From Spelaeicoccus albus (lineage in GTDB: Bacteria; Actinomycetota; Actinomycetes; Actinomycetales; Brevibacteriaceae): a DNA stretch of 64,000 nucleotides. Below, piece after piece: positions 54,424 to 62,489 of the stretch. Position 1 is the stretch's first letter. The number at the start of each line of letters is the position of its first letter. Location of the stretch: assembly GCF_013409065.1 (NCBI RefSeq), contig NZ_JACBZP010000001.1, positions 2,356,001-2,420,000 of the forward strand. The letters run 5' to 3'. The translations under genes were made by a program, and so were the position numbers. Below the pieces are notes generated by a model, which was not told the DNA's origin, made no database searches, and saw only the letters and a program-made list of their open reading frames with translations.

Positions 54424-54862
54424 TGGTTCCGGTCTGCGGGTGTTCGGTGGGCATGCGGTCGCGTTTGTAGGTGATGGAGTCATAGCCGTGCGGCGTCGGA
54501 CGTCCGTCTTCGCCGATGTTCACGAACACGAGCTTATCGATGGTGAGGATGGTGCGCCGGGTGATCATATTGCGCACGACGGCACGCAACGTGATCGAGG
54601 TCCTGCCGAATCGGATGGCGATCAGGCCCATTTCGACGAGATCGCCTTGGCGGGCGGACGCTTCAAAGCTGATCTCGGAGATGAACTTCGTGACGACGTT
54701 GTAGTTGCCCAACTGCACTATTGCGTAGATGGCCGCCTCTTCATCGATCCAGCGCAACAGGCTGCCGCCGAAGAGCGATCCGTTCGGGTTGAGATCCTCC
54801 GGTTTGATCCACTTGCGTGTGTGGAAGTTGATGTCGTCGCCGGTGGACGAGTTGGTGCTCAT
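54410..54862 (-). CDS. Acyl-CoA thioesterase (hotdog fold, YciA/BACH-like)
   Basis: A 150-residue hotdog thioesterase. LNPNGSLFGGSLLRWIDEEAA carries the conserved Asn and Asp of the YciA/acyl-CoA hydrolase group, followed by VRNMITRRTILTIDKLVFVNI. It hydrolyses acyl-CoA to free acid and CoA. The ATG at 54862 lies seven bases after the stop of the CoA-transferase beta gene, so they form one operon; a GTG further upstream at 54904 would overlap that gene. Confidence 0.9.
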   Translation of the reverse strand: MSTNSSTGDDINFHTRKWIKPEDLNPNGSLFGGSLLRWIDEEAAIYAIVQLGNYNVVTKFISEISFEASARQGDLVEMGLIAIRFGRTSITLRAVVRNMITRRTILTIDKLVFVNIGEDGRPTPHGYDSITYKRDRMPTEHPQTGTITLP

Positions 54863-54869
54863 GTCGGCG

Positions 54870-55535
54870 TCACACGTCGGCGACGGTGACGCGGCCGACG
54901 TCACTCGGTACGGTGAGCGGTGCTCCGGTCTTGTCGACCACCTCGTCCGGATCCACTCCGGGAGCCGTCTCGCGCAGGACGAGACCGTCGTCGGTCACAT
55001 CGATCACCGCCAGATCGGTGATGATGCGCCGGACGACGTTCTTGCCGGTCAGCGGCAGCGTGCACTCGGGGAGGATTTTCGCGGTGCCGTCCTTGGCGAC
55101 GTGATCCATGAGCACGATGACGCGTTTGGCGCCGTGCACCAGGTCCATGGCGCCGCCCATGCCCTTGACCATCTTGCCGGGGATCATCCAGTTGGCGATA
55201 TCGCCCGAGGCGGACACCTGCATGGCGCCGAGGATTGCCGCGTCGATCTTGCCGCCGCGGATCATGCCGAAGCTGGTGGCCGAGTCGAAATACGACGAGC
55301 CCGGCAGCATCGTGACTGTCTCCTTGCCGGCGTTGATCAGATCCGGATCTTCTTCCCCGCGTATCGGGTACGGGCCGACGCCCAGCAGCCCGTTTTCGGA
55401 TTGCAAGACGAGCGTGACGTCGTCCGGCACGTAATTGGGCACGAGTGTGGGCATGCCGATGCCGAGATTGACGTAGCTGCCGTCTTCGAGTTCGGCAGCG
55501 GCCCTGGCGGCCATTTGATTGCGTGTCAACGCCAT
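54870..55535 (-). CDS. scoB: 3-oxoacid CoA-transferase, subunit B
   Basis: A 221-residue beta subunit of succinyl-CoA:3-ketoacid-type CoA-transferase. The catalytic Glu lies in [27 protein letters not shown] and [15 protein letters not shown] are family hallmarks. It moves CoA from succinyl-CoA or another donor to acetoacetate-like acids. The ATG at 55535 follows AGGAGG by nine bases, and it sits five bases after subunit A. Confidence 0.94.
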   Translation of the reverse strand: MALTRNQMAARAAAELEDGSYVNLGIGMPTLVPNYVPDDVTLVLQSENGLLGVGPYPIRGEEDPDLINAGKETVTMLPGSSYFDSATSFGMIRGGKIDAAILGAMQVSASGDIANWMIPGKMVKGMGGAMDLVHGAKRVIVLMDHVAKDGTAKILPECTLPLTGKNVVRRIITDLAVIDVTDDGLVLRETAPGVDPDEVVDKTGAPLTVPSDVGRVTVADV

Positions 55536-55539
55536 GGTT

Positions 55540-56322
55540 TCAGCCCTCCTGGCCGGGTTCGCGCACCGTGAGTTTTTCAATTCGCTTGTCTGCCGCTTGC
55601 GCAGGGGTCAGCTCGACGACCCGGTGCACGTAGACCCCCGGCAGTTGCACGTCGTGCGGGTCGATGTCGCCGGGTTCGACGAGTTTTTCGACCTCGACGA
55701 TTGTCGTCTTGCCGCTCATCGCCGCGATCGGGTTGAAATTGCGTGCCGATTCGTGGAACACCAGATTGCCGTGCCGATCACCGACGGCCGCGCGGACGAG
55801 CGCGAAGTCGGCGGCAATCGCCTCTTCGAGCACGTACGTGTTCGTCTGCCCGAACGTGGAGAATTCGCGGGTGTCCTTGGCAGGGGAGGAGACTGCCACG
55901 CTGCCGTCCTCGGCGTATTTCCACGGCAGCCCGCCATCGGCGATCTGGGTGCCGGCGCCGGTAATGGTGTAAAAGCCCGGGATACCCGAGCCGCCGGCCC
56001 GCAGCCGCTCGGCAAGGGTGCCTTGCGGCGTCAACTCGACTTCGAGTTCGCCGGACAGATACTGGCGGGCGAACTCCTTGTTCTCGCCGACGTAGGAGGC
56101 CACAATGCGCCGCAACCTGTGTGCGCCGAGCAACAGGCCGAGACCGGCGTCGTCCACGCCCGCGTTATTGGACACCGCCTCGAGGTTGGTGGCGCCCTGT
56201 TCCAGGAGGGCCCGAAGAATGACCGTGGGGATACCGCATAAACCGAATCCGCCGACAGCGATTGTCGCACCGTCGGGGATGTCCGCGACCGCGTCGGCTG
56301 CGCTAGCAACAACTTTGTCCAT
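55540..56322 (-). CDS. scoA: 3-oxoacid CoA-transferase, subunit A
   Basis: A 260-residue alpha subunit. [22 protein letters not shown] near the N-terminus and [12 protein letters not shown] are typical. With subunit B it forms the CoA-transferase used for ketone-body or branched-chain breakdown. The ATG at 56322 is chosen from family length; CAAGAT seven bases before it could act as a -10. The operon continues with subunit B and the thioesterase. Confidence 0.94.
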   Translation of the reverse strand: MDKVVASAADAVADIPDGATIAVGGFGLCGIPTVILRALLEQGATNLEAVSNNAGVDDAGLGLLLGAHRLRRIVASYVGENKEFARQYLSGELEVELTPQGTLAERLRAGGSGIPGFYTITGAGTQIADGGLPWKYAEDGSVAVSSPAKDTREFSTFGQTNTYVLEEAIAADFALVRAAVGDRHGNLVFHESARNFNPIAAMSGKTTIVEVEKLVEPGDIDPHDVQLPGVYVHRVVELTPAQAADKRIEKLTVREPGQEG

Positions 56323-56344
56323 ACGGCCAATCTTGCCATGCCTG

Positions 56345-57055
56345 CTAGGACGGGCCGGGAATGCCCTCCGCGCGGGCGATCTGCGGGATTTCGGCGGCGC
56401 GCGTTTGGTCGACGAGCGTGATGCTGCCGCCGGCGGCCAAGGTTGCCAGCACATCGGTCACCCGGGACGTGCCGGGCCGGCCGGCTTGGCGGAGCGTACG
56501 TCCCGAGCGTCCCGTCACCGCGGCCAGGTCCGCATAGGATGCGGAGCTCTGCCCGTCTGTCACGGCGGTCTGTGCCTCGTCGGGTTCATCGAAGGCGGTG
56601 AAGACGTCGCCGCACGCGCGAGCCTCGGCGTTGTAGTCCAGGACTCCGGCGGGCAGATCGCCGTCATAACGCATGGCCAGGCCGGCCAGGGCGACGCCCG
56701 CCGTCGGATCGCCGCGGCCGGCGAATCGCCTCGGATCGGTGGTGATGACCGCACCGGACGAGCTCCCGGCTTCGTCGTCGGCGGCTTCGGCCCCGAGCCG
56801 TACGGTTGCTCCGACCGACCACCCGGCAAGACAGAGCACGATGGTGCGCCAGTGTTCCGGCAGGTCGAGCGTGAGAGCATCGCCGCATTCGACATCGAGG
56901 AAGTCGACGAGGAAGTTCGCGGATTTCGCTACCCAATTGTCGAGCACGCGGCCGGAAAGTTCGATGCGTTCGGACTGCGGCCCGTACCAGATGAGCCGCG
57001 GGTTCGACGGGTCGACGGAGGTCAGCGAGGTCAGGAGATCGGCGGGAAACGTCAC
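56345..57055 (-). CDS. TIGR03089 family protein (acyl-CoA-synthetase-related)
   Basis: A 236-residue protein of the actinobacterial TIGR03089 family, which resembles part of an AMP-forming acyl-CoA synthetase without the full active site. PRLIWYGPQSERIELSGRVLDNWVAKSANFL and ITTDPRRFA fit that family. The function is unknown. In Mycobacterium tuberculosis I recall the homologue next to an LCP gene. The GTG at 57055 lies six bases after TAGGCT, so it is probably leaderless. Confidence 0.85.
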   Translation of the reverse strand: MTFPADLLTSLTSVDPSNPRLIWYGPQSERIELSGRVLDNWVAKSANFLVDFLDVECGDALTLDLPEHWRTIVLCLAGWSVGATVRLGAEAADDEAGSSSGAVITTDPRRFAGRGDPTAGVALAGLAMRYDGDLPAGVLDYNAEARACGDVFTAFDEPDEAQTAVTDGQSSASYADLAAVTGRSGRTLRQAGRPGTSRVTDVLATLAAGGSITLVDQTRAAEIPQIARAEGIPGPS

Positions 57056-57061
57056 TGCGCC

Positions 57062-57067
57062 AGCCTA
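57062..57067 (-). promoter_or_regulatory. -10 hexamer TAGGCT for leaderless TIGR03089 gene
   Basis: TAGGCT on the minus strand ends six bases before the GTG at 57055. No Shine-Dalgarno is visible. Confidence 0.5.
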
Positions 57068-57110
57068 TCGCGGCGCCGTTCTCCGCCCGGCGGGCGCGGG
57101 GGAGGGCTGC

Positions 57111-58268
57111 TCAGGGCAGGCGGATCGTCACGGTGGCGTGATCGGGCAAACCATCCGGACGCCAGTCGATGACGTGATCACCGCGCAGGTCCTCGGCCCA
57201 CAACGCGGCATCGAGACGTTGGAGCAGCGCGCCGAGCCCGGCCGTGGCCACCATCATGGGGTGTGCGCCTTCGGGGGCCTTCACCAGGCCGGCGGCGTGT
57301 TGGGCTTCAGTCACGCGCACTGCGGCCCCGGATGCAATTGGGCGCATGACCCAGCCCGCGGTGCCTGACAAGGGGGATGTGCCGGCCGAGGCCACCCGGA
57401 TGGCTCGTTTGACCCGAGACGGCAGGTCGTCGACACCGGAATCGATCGGCGGTGAATCGACCTCGCCCGTCCGCACGCCGAGCGCCGCGCGTATCGCCTC
57501 GACGTGCCCGTACCGGAACCAGTCGTCTTCGTCGTCGCGAACCAGCGGTGCGGCGCCTTCATCGCCCGGCCGGCCGGCGTCGTGCTCCGCGGCGTCCTGA
57601 ACCACATAGGTCCCGAGGCCGCGGATGAGGGCGACCGGAAGGCCCAACGTCTTGTCTTTGACAAGGTCGGCGGCCCCGGCCAGCTCGTCGGCAAGTGCGC
57701 GCACCGTCATCTTCAGGGTGCGGCCGTCCGAATCGGCGTGGCCGCGAAGATCGTCGAGCACGTTGACGCCGGCCGCTCCGAGCGCGAAGTCGGAGACGCC
57801 CACGCGCCAAGGTCGTGACGCGGTATCGGTGACGATGACTCCGACGTGCGCTCCGGTGCGCCCGGCGAGCTCCCGGCGTAATTCCCGTGCCGAACGGTCG
57901 GCGTCGCCGGGCAGCAACAAGACCTTGCCGCCTTCCACGTTCGACGTGTCGATGCCCGCCGCGGCCATGACGGGGCCGGCTTTCGACCGGACCACCTGCG
58001 TTGTGCCGGCAGCGGACAGCCGCTCGGCTACGACGCGGTTGCTCTGTTCGGTCACGAGCCCCTCGTGGTCGGCGCGCCCCGAGATTTCCACGGCACGGCC
58101 TTCGGCCTTGGCAACTACCTTGGACGCGATGGCAACGATATCGCCGTCTCGCAACTCAATGCGTTCGTCGCGCAGCGCCCGGGCCAGCAGCATGCCGAGA
58201 TCATCACCCGCGGCGATCTCGGGAAGTCCTGGCAACGCAAAGAGCGATACCAACCGGGATTCCGTCAC
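57111..58268 (-). CDS. cofE: Coenzyme F420-0:L-glutamate ligase (CofE/FbiB N-domain)
   Basis: A 385-residue protein whose first 250 residues form a CofE domain, which adds glutamates to F420-0 with GTP. Landmarks are IVAIASKVVAKAEGR, VIVTDTASRPWRVG with its metal ligands, and ALIRGLGTYVV. Mycobacterial FbiB carries a nitroreductase-like C-terminal domain of about 190 residues. Here the tail (about 250-385) is shorter and lacks an obvious flavin motif. The GTG at 58268 has AGGAA seven bases upstream. fbiA/cofD is not adjacent. Confidence 0.9.
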   Translation of the reverse strand: MTESRLVSLFALPGLPEIAAGDDLGMLLARALRDERIELRDGDIVAIASKVVAKAEGRAVEISGRADHEGLVTEQSNRVVAERLSAAGTTQVVRSKAGPVMAAAGIDTSNVEGGKVLLLPGDADRSARELRRELAGRTGAHVGVIVTDTASRPWRVGVSDFALGAAGVNVLDDLRGHADSDGRTLKMTVRALADELAGAADLVKDKTLGLPVALIRGLGTYVVQDAAEHDAGRPGDEGAAPLVRDDEDDWFRYGHVEAIRAALGVRTGEVDSPPIDSGVDDLPSRVKRAIRVASAGTSPLSGTAGWVMRPIASGAAVRVTEAQHAAGLVKAPEGAHPMMVATAGLGALLQRLDAALWAEDLRGDHVIDWRPDGLPDHATVTIRLP

Positions 58269-58525
58269 AACTTGTTCCTGTCTTCTCGGGTCGGGAGAGC
58301 ATCTTGAGGGCTACGCGGGAGGGTAAACAGCGCGGGGGAGTTCCTCTGTGATCGTAACGCGGTCGCGATTCAACACGGCCGACGCGGTAAATCTTGACTT
58401 CTTACTAGATTTTTTTGACGGCGATTGGAGCGCGCCACCGACAGGCGAATATCCGGCCCATCCTACAATTAGTGGTCATGCAGCGTTGTATCCACTATGG
58501 ATGGTGGTAACGCAAATACAATATT

Positions 58526-58539
58526 CGAACCTGTGTTCA
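58526..58539. promoter_or_regulatory. LexA/SOS-like box upstream of whiB
   Basis: CGAAC-CTGT-GTTCA, extended as TCGAACCTGTGTTCAC, matches the actinobacterial SOS-box consensus TCGAACNNNNGTTCGA at 10 of 12 specified positions. It overlaps the start expected from the TACAAT element at 58517-58522. Confidence 0.5.
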
Positions 58540-58590
58540 CTCAGCCGGTTTTCGCTTGATTTCAAGGTACTTTTCCTAGCAGGTGCGGGC

Positions 58591-58620
58591 TTGACGGAAG
58601 TGCAATGACACGCGTGTAAT
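58591..58620 (+). promoter_or_regulatory. Probable proximal whiB promoter
   Basis: TTGACG (58591-58596), an 18-bp spacer and TGTAAT (58615-58620) resemble a standard sigma-70-type promoter. The leader to the whiB start would be about 48 bases and includes AGGAAGGGG. Confidence 0.5.
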
Positions 58621-58674
58621 TTCACGTAAGTAAGTCAGGTCAGAGATTGCACACCAGGAAGGGGACGAGCTGAG

Positions 58675-59124
58675 ATGGCCGGTAGTACGGGTCACGCCGA
58701 ACAGCATGAACTGCCCCATGCGGGCGTAGGCCAAGGAGTCACATCCCGATTAGCCAGTGACTGGTTTGTCGATCCGAGCGCGCCCCGAAACCCCGAATAT
58801 ATTCCCGACCCGCTCCATCCGACAGGTCTGGAACCCGCGCCGGAGCCGCCGGCGGAGCTGTCACCGCTGGCGCAGCTGCTGGGAATTGACGAGGACGACG
58901 ACGGCGGAGCCCTCGGATGGCAGGACCAAGCGCTGTGCGCTCAAACGGACCCGGAAGCGTTCTTCCCCGAAAAGGGCGGTTCGACGCGGGAGGCCAAACG
59001 CGTGTGCTCGACGTGCGACGTGCGCGCCGAGTGCTTGGAATACGCGTTGGCCAACGATGAACGCTTTGGCATTTGGGGCGGACTGTCCGAGCGCGAGCGA
59101 CGCAAACTGAAGAAACGAGCTTAG
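58675..59124 (+). CDS. whiB2: WhiB-family iron-sulfur transcriptional regulator (WhiB2-like)
   Basis: A 149-residue WhiB protein. The four cluster cysteines are Cys88, Cys111, Cys114 and Cys120 (C-x22-C-x2-C-x5-C), followed by the GIWGG turn (132-136) and a basic tail ERRKLKKRA for DNA contact. An acidic N-terminus of about 80 residues is longer than in most. Position beside cofE and cell-wall genes matches WhiB2/WhmD, which controls division and septation in mycobacteria. AGGAAGGGG lies ten bases before the ATG. Its stop overlaps the next start by one base (TAGTG). Confidence 0.93.
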   Translation: MAGSTGHAEQHELPHAGVGQGVTSRLASDWFVDPSAPRNPEYIPDPLHPTGLEPAPEPPAELSPLAQLLGIDEDDDGGALGWQDQALCAQTDPEAFFPEKGGSTREAKRVCSTCDVRAECLEYALANDERFGIWGGLSERERRKLKKRA

Positions 59125-62100
59125 TGAGCCCGCGTATTACCGCTGTCATCGTCGCTTCCGACGGTGCGGCTTATCTGCCGCGGACCCTTGACGGGTTACG
59201 TGCGCAAAGCAGACCGATCGATACGCTGATCGGGGTCGATGCGGGGTCGACCGATGAATCCCGGCAATTACTCGACGGCGCGGCCGACGTGGTCGTGGAC
59301 GTGCCGGCGGGATCGGGGTTCGGCCGAGCTGTCAGGGCCGGACTTGACGGGGCCGGACTCGATGGGGCCGACAAGCCGGACGCGGACGACGCGCCGGACG
59401 ACTGGCTCTGGTTGATCCACGACGATTCGGCGCCCGACTACACGGCGCTGGAAGAACTTCTCGCCGAACTCGATATCTCGCCGTCGGTGGCGATCGCCGG
59501 GTGCAAACAACTCGACTTCGACGAAACCGACAGGCTGCACGACGTCGGCCTGACCGCCAGCGCAATGGGCCGGCGAATGACCCGCCTGTCGCGTGATGAA
59601 TACGATCAGGGGCAATACGACGCACGCCGCGACACGCTTGCCGTCAACAGCGCCGGAATGCTGATCCGCCGGGACGTGTGGGATGCCCTCGGCGGGTTCG
59701 ACCCGGCGTTCCGGCTGTTCCACGACGATATCGACCTGTGCCGGCGTGCGCGGCTCGCCGGGCACCGCGTCATAGTCGTGCCCGGCGCCGTCATGTATCA
59801 CGCCGAGGCGACCCGCAGCGGTCGACGAGCCGCAGCCGTATTGCCGCACGGCCGGGCACACGACCTGCGACGCGGAGAGGTGTATTCGCGTCTCGTCAAT
59901 GCCGCGGCGCTGGCCGTGCCGTTCCACGTGATCGGCGCGCTCATCGCCGCTGTCGGGCGTGCGGTGTTCAAAATTGCCGCAAACGATCCGGGCGACGCCG
60001 GACGTGAAATCACGTCGGTGGTTTCGGCGGTGTCCCATCCGGTGCGTCTCGTCCGGTCGCGTCGGCGTGCCGGGCGAACCCGCACCACTTCCAAATCGGC
60101 TGTCGCCGGCCTGTTGGCCACCCGCCGCGACGTCTGGCAGGATCTTCGCGACGACTGGTCGGGCACTGCAGTCCCGGTCGAAGGCGCCGAGCCCAAGCGG
60201 CTCGAATCCGCGGCCGGCGCCGAAGCGGACCCGGCCGACACCGAAGAAGCCGTTGAAGACTTCTCGCCGCTCGACACGCTCGGAGCGCCCAGGCGGCGGG
60301 TATGGAGCCACCCGGTCCTGCTGGTCATGGCAGTGCTCATCGTCGTGGGGATCCTCGCCTCGTACCGGTTGATCGGATCGGGCGACCTGATGGGCGGTGC
60401 GCTGAAACCGGCACCGCACAAATTCGCCGAACTCGTCTCGTCGGCGCTGTCGACCTGGACCGGAGCAGGTGCCGGCTGGCCCGGCGCGGCGGATCCGTTC
60501 CAATCGGCCCTTGCCATCCTGTCGTTGCTGGCGGTCGGCCACGTCTCGGTGTTCATCCCGGTGCTGCTCATTGCGGCGATCCCGTTGGCCGGGCTGGGGG
60601 CCTGGGTCGCGGCCGGCTCGGTGACCGGGTCGCGCGCCGTGCGCGCCTGGACGGCCCTCGTGTGGGCGGCGCTGCCGTCACTGACCGAAGCAATCGGCGG
60701 CGGACGACTCGGCGCCGTGCTCGCCCACGTCTTGCTGCCGTGGGTAGCACTCGGCATCGTCCGCGCCACCGGATCGGCCCGCGCTCGTCGCTTGAACGGG
60801 CGTCCGGGGCGGGCCGGAGTACCGTCCTTTGCGGCGGCGGCCGCCGGCGGGCTCGCCCTTGCCGGTGTCGCGGCCGGCGCGCCGTCGCTGTTACCCGCGC
60901 TCATAGTGACGGTGATTGCGGTGGTCTGTGTGACGCCGTCCGGCCGGCGCCGCGCCCTCGTCTGGCTCGTCTTGCCCGTGCTCGCCTTGTTCGGTCCGTT
61001 CCTCGTGGACCTGGTGAAGAACCCGCGGTTGCTGGCCGCCGATCCGGGCGTCGCGCTCGCCGCCGTGCCGGCGCCGCCGTGGCAGCAATTGCTCATGCAG
61101 CCCGTTGACGTGGGCCGCTGGCCGATGCTGCACACGCTGGGGTCGCCGGTGTTGACGGCCATCGGCGATATCGCGCCCATATTCTTGTTCGCCCCCATCA
61201 TCATCGTGGCAATTTGCGCGCTGTTCATTGCCGGCGGCAACGCTCGCGGCATCCGCGTGGCCTGGGGCGCCTCGGCACTCGGCTTGGCAACTGCCCTGGC
61301 CGGCAGCCACATAGTCGTCGGCATCGGCGCGCACGGTCTGGTCAGCGGGTGGCCGGGCGCGGGAATCAGCCTGGTGGCGGCAGGCTTCCTGGCAGCCGGC
61401 GCCGCGGGAAGCCACGGTCTCGTGGCGCTGCGGACGAATCCGGCGATCAAGACGTCGATAGTCGTGGTCGCGGTCTTGGCCACTGTCGGGCCGCTGCTCA
61501 GCCTGGGCGCTTGGACGGCCCGGTCGGCCGCCGGCACCGAACCCTCCGCTGTCGTCAAACGCAACGCCGACTTGCGGCTCCCAGCAGTCGCCACCGACCA
61601 GGGTGTCGGCCCCGACCGCACGCGCACCCTCTTGCTGACTCAGCCGGACGGGCAATTGACCGGCACGCTGGTCCGCGGCGCCGGCATGGACTTGACCGAC
61701 GACTCCGCGACCCGAGAAGTGGCGGCCGTCACCGGGGAGCCCGGGCGTGAGCACGCCACGGAGCGGGACGCCGCGCAAACCGAGCAAGCCCGCGCCGTTG
61801 CCGCGGTCGCGGCGGGCTCGGGTGGTGACCCGCGTCCGGTCCTGTCCACGCTGGGCGTCGGATTCATCGTGCTGGCGGATCGCCAAGTCGATGCCGAAGG
61901 CGATACCGTACACGCCCCGGACACGGTCCTGACCGGGAAGGCGTTGGCACGCGAACAGGAATTTCATGCCGCGCACGACCGCATCGCGGCAGCGATCGAC
62001 ACCGATGCGGGGCTCACCCGCGTCGGGCAGACCGATGCAGGAGAACTGTGGCGAGTCGATTCGGTCGGCGCGCAGAAATCCCGGGCACCGGATCGCCCGG

Positions 62101-62489
62101 CGCGCGTCCACATCGTCGACCCCGACGGAACCGAGCAGGCCGTCGTGCCGTCGAAAGCCATTGCCGTGTCGGCATCGGTGCCGGCCGGGAAGGACGGACG
62201 TCGCGTCGTGCTGAGCGAACGCTACGACGAGAATTGGACGGCGACGCTGGACGGAAAGCAGCTCGCCGCCCACAAGGACGGGTGGCGCCAATCGTTCGAC
62301 TTACCCAGCCGCGGCGGCGATCTGAAGATCCGGCACGCAATTCCGCTGCAATGGCTGTGGCGCGTCGGCCAAGGCATAGTGCTGATACTTGCCGTGCTCG
62401 TGGCCATCCCGCTGCCCGGCCGGCGCCGTGAACGCGTGTCCCCGCGCGGCCGCCGAACCGCATCCGCCCAGGAAGGCCGACAGTCATGA
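59124..62489 (+). CDS. Large GT2-family glycosyltransferase with multi-spanning membrane region
   Basis: A 1,121-residue protein. The N-terminal GT-A domain (about 1-260) has VIVASDGAAYLPRTLDGL, VDAGSTDES and the nucleotide-sugar DD in WLIHDDSAPDY. About a dozen membrane segments follow from residue 275 to 810. An exported loop (about 820-1070) precedes a final membrane segment and a basic tail. This fits the actinobacterial membrane glycosyltransferases found beside whiB and DUF5719 genes. It probably builds an envelope polysaccharide; donor and acceptor are unknown. The GTG at 59124 shares one base with the whiB stop. Confidence 0.88.
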   Translation: MSPRITAVIVASDGAAYLPRTLDGLRAQSRPIDTLIGVDAGSTDESRQLLDGAADVVVDVPAGSGFGRAVRAGLDGAGLDGADKPDADDAPDDWLWLIHDDSAPDYTALEELLAELDISPSVAIAGCKQLDFDETDRLHDVGLTASAMGRRMTRLSRDEYDQGQYDARRDTLAVNSAGMLIRRDVWDALGGFDPAFRLFHDDIDLCRRARLAGHRVIVVPGAVMYHAEATRSGRRAAAVLPHGRAHDLRRGEVYSRLVNAAALAVPFHVIGALIAAVGRAVFKIAANDPGDAGREITSVVSAVSHPVRLVRSRRRAGRTRTTSKSAVAGLLATRRDVWQDLRDDWSGTAVPVEGAEPKRLESAAGAEADPADTEEAVEDFSPLDTLGAPRRRVWSHPVLLVMAVLIVVGILASYRLIGSGDLMGGALKPAPHKFAELVSSALSTWTGAGAGWPGAADPFQSALAILSLLAVGHVSVFIPVLLIAAIPLAGLGAWVAAGSVTGSRAVRAWTALVWAALPSLTEAIGGGRLGAVLAHVLLPWVALGIVRATGSARARRLNGRPGRAGVPSFAAAAAGGLALAGVAAGAPSLLPALIVTVIAVVCVTPSGRRRALVWLVLPVLALFGPFLVDLVKNPRLLAADPGVALAAVPAPPWQQLLMQPVDVGRWPMLHTLGSPVLTAIGDIAPIFLFAPIIIVAICALFIAGGNARGIRVAWGASALGLATALAGSHIVVGIGAHGLVSGWPGAGISLVAAGFLAAGAAGSHGLVALRTNPAIKTSIVVVAVLATVGPLLSLGAWTARSAAGTEPSAVVKRNADLRLPAVATDQGVGPDRTRTLLLTQPDGQLTGTLVRGAGMDLTDDSATREVAAVTGEPGREHATERDAAQTEQARAVAAVAAGSGGDPRPVLSTLGVGFIVLADRQVDAEGDTVHAPDTVLTGKALAREQEFHAAHDRIAAAIDTDAGLTRVGQTDAGELWRVDSVGAQKSRAPDRPARVHIVDPDGTEQAVVPSKAIAVSASVPAGKDGRRVVLSERYDENWTATLDGKQLAAHKDGWRQSFDLPSRGGDLKIRHAIPLQWLWRVGQGIVLILAVLVAIPLPGRRRERVSPRGRRTASAQEGRQS

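Larger units (their letters stand above)
58269..58674. other. Long AT-richer regulatory region upstream of whiB
   Basis: About 400 bp with no convincing gene. It is clearly lower in GC than the coding DNA and holds two candidate whiB promoters: TACAAT (58517-58522), and TTGACG/TGTAAT (58591-58620). It also has an SOS-like box, a perfect ACACGCGTGT palindrome (58608-58617) and a TAGTGG/CCACTA inverted repeat (58470-58497). A long leader is common for whiB genes. Confidence 0.6.

Noticed and set aside
58348-58608. An 86-codon frame before whiB
   Set aside because: Lower GC, no ribosome site, and it overlaps the promoters and SOS-like box; treated as regulatory DNA.
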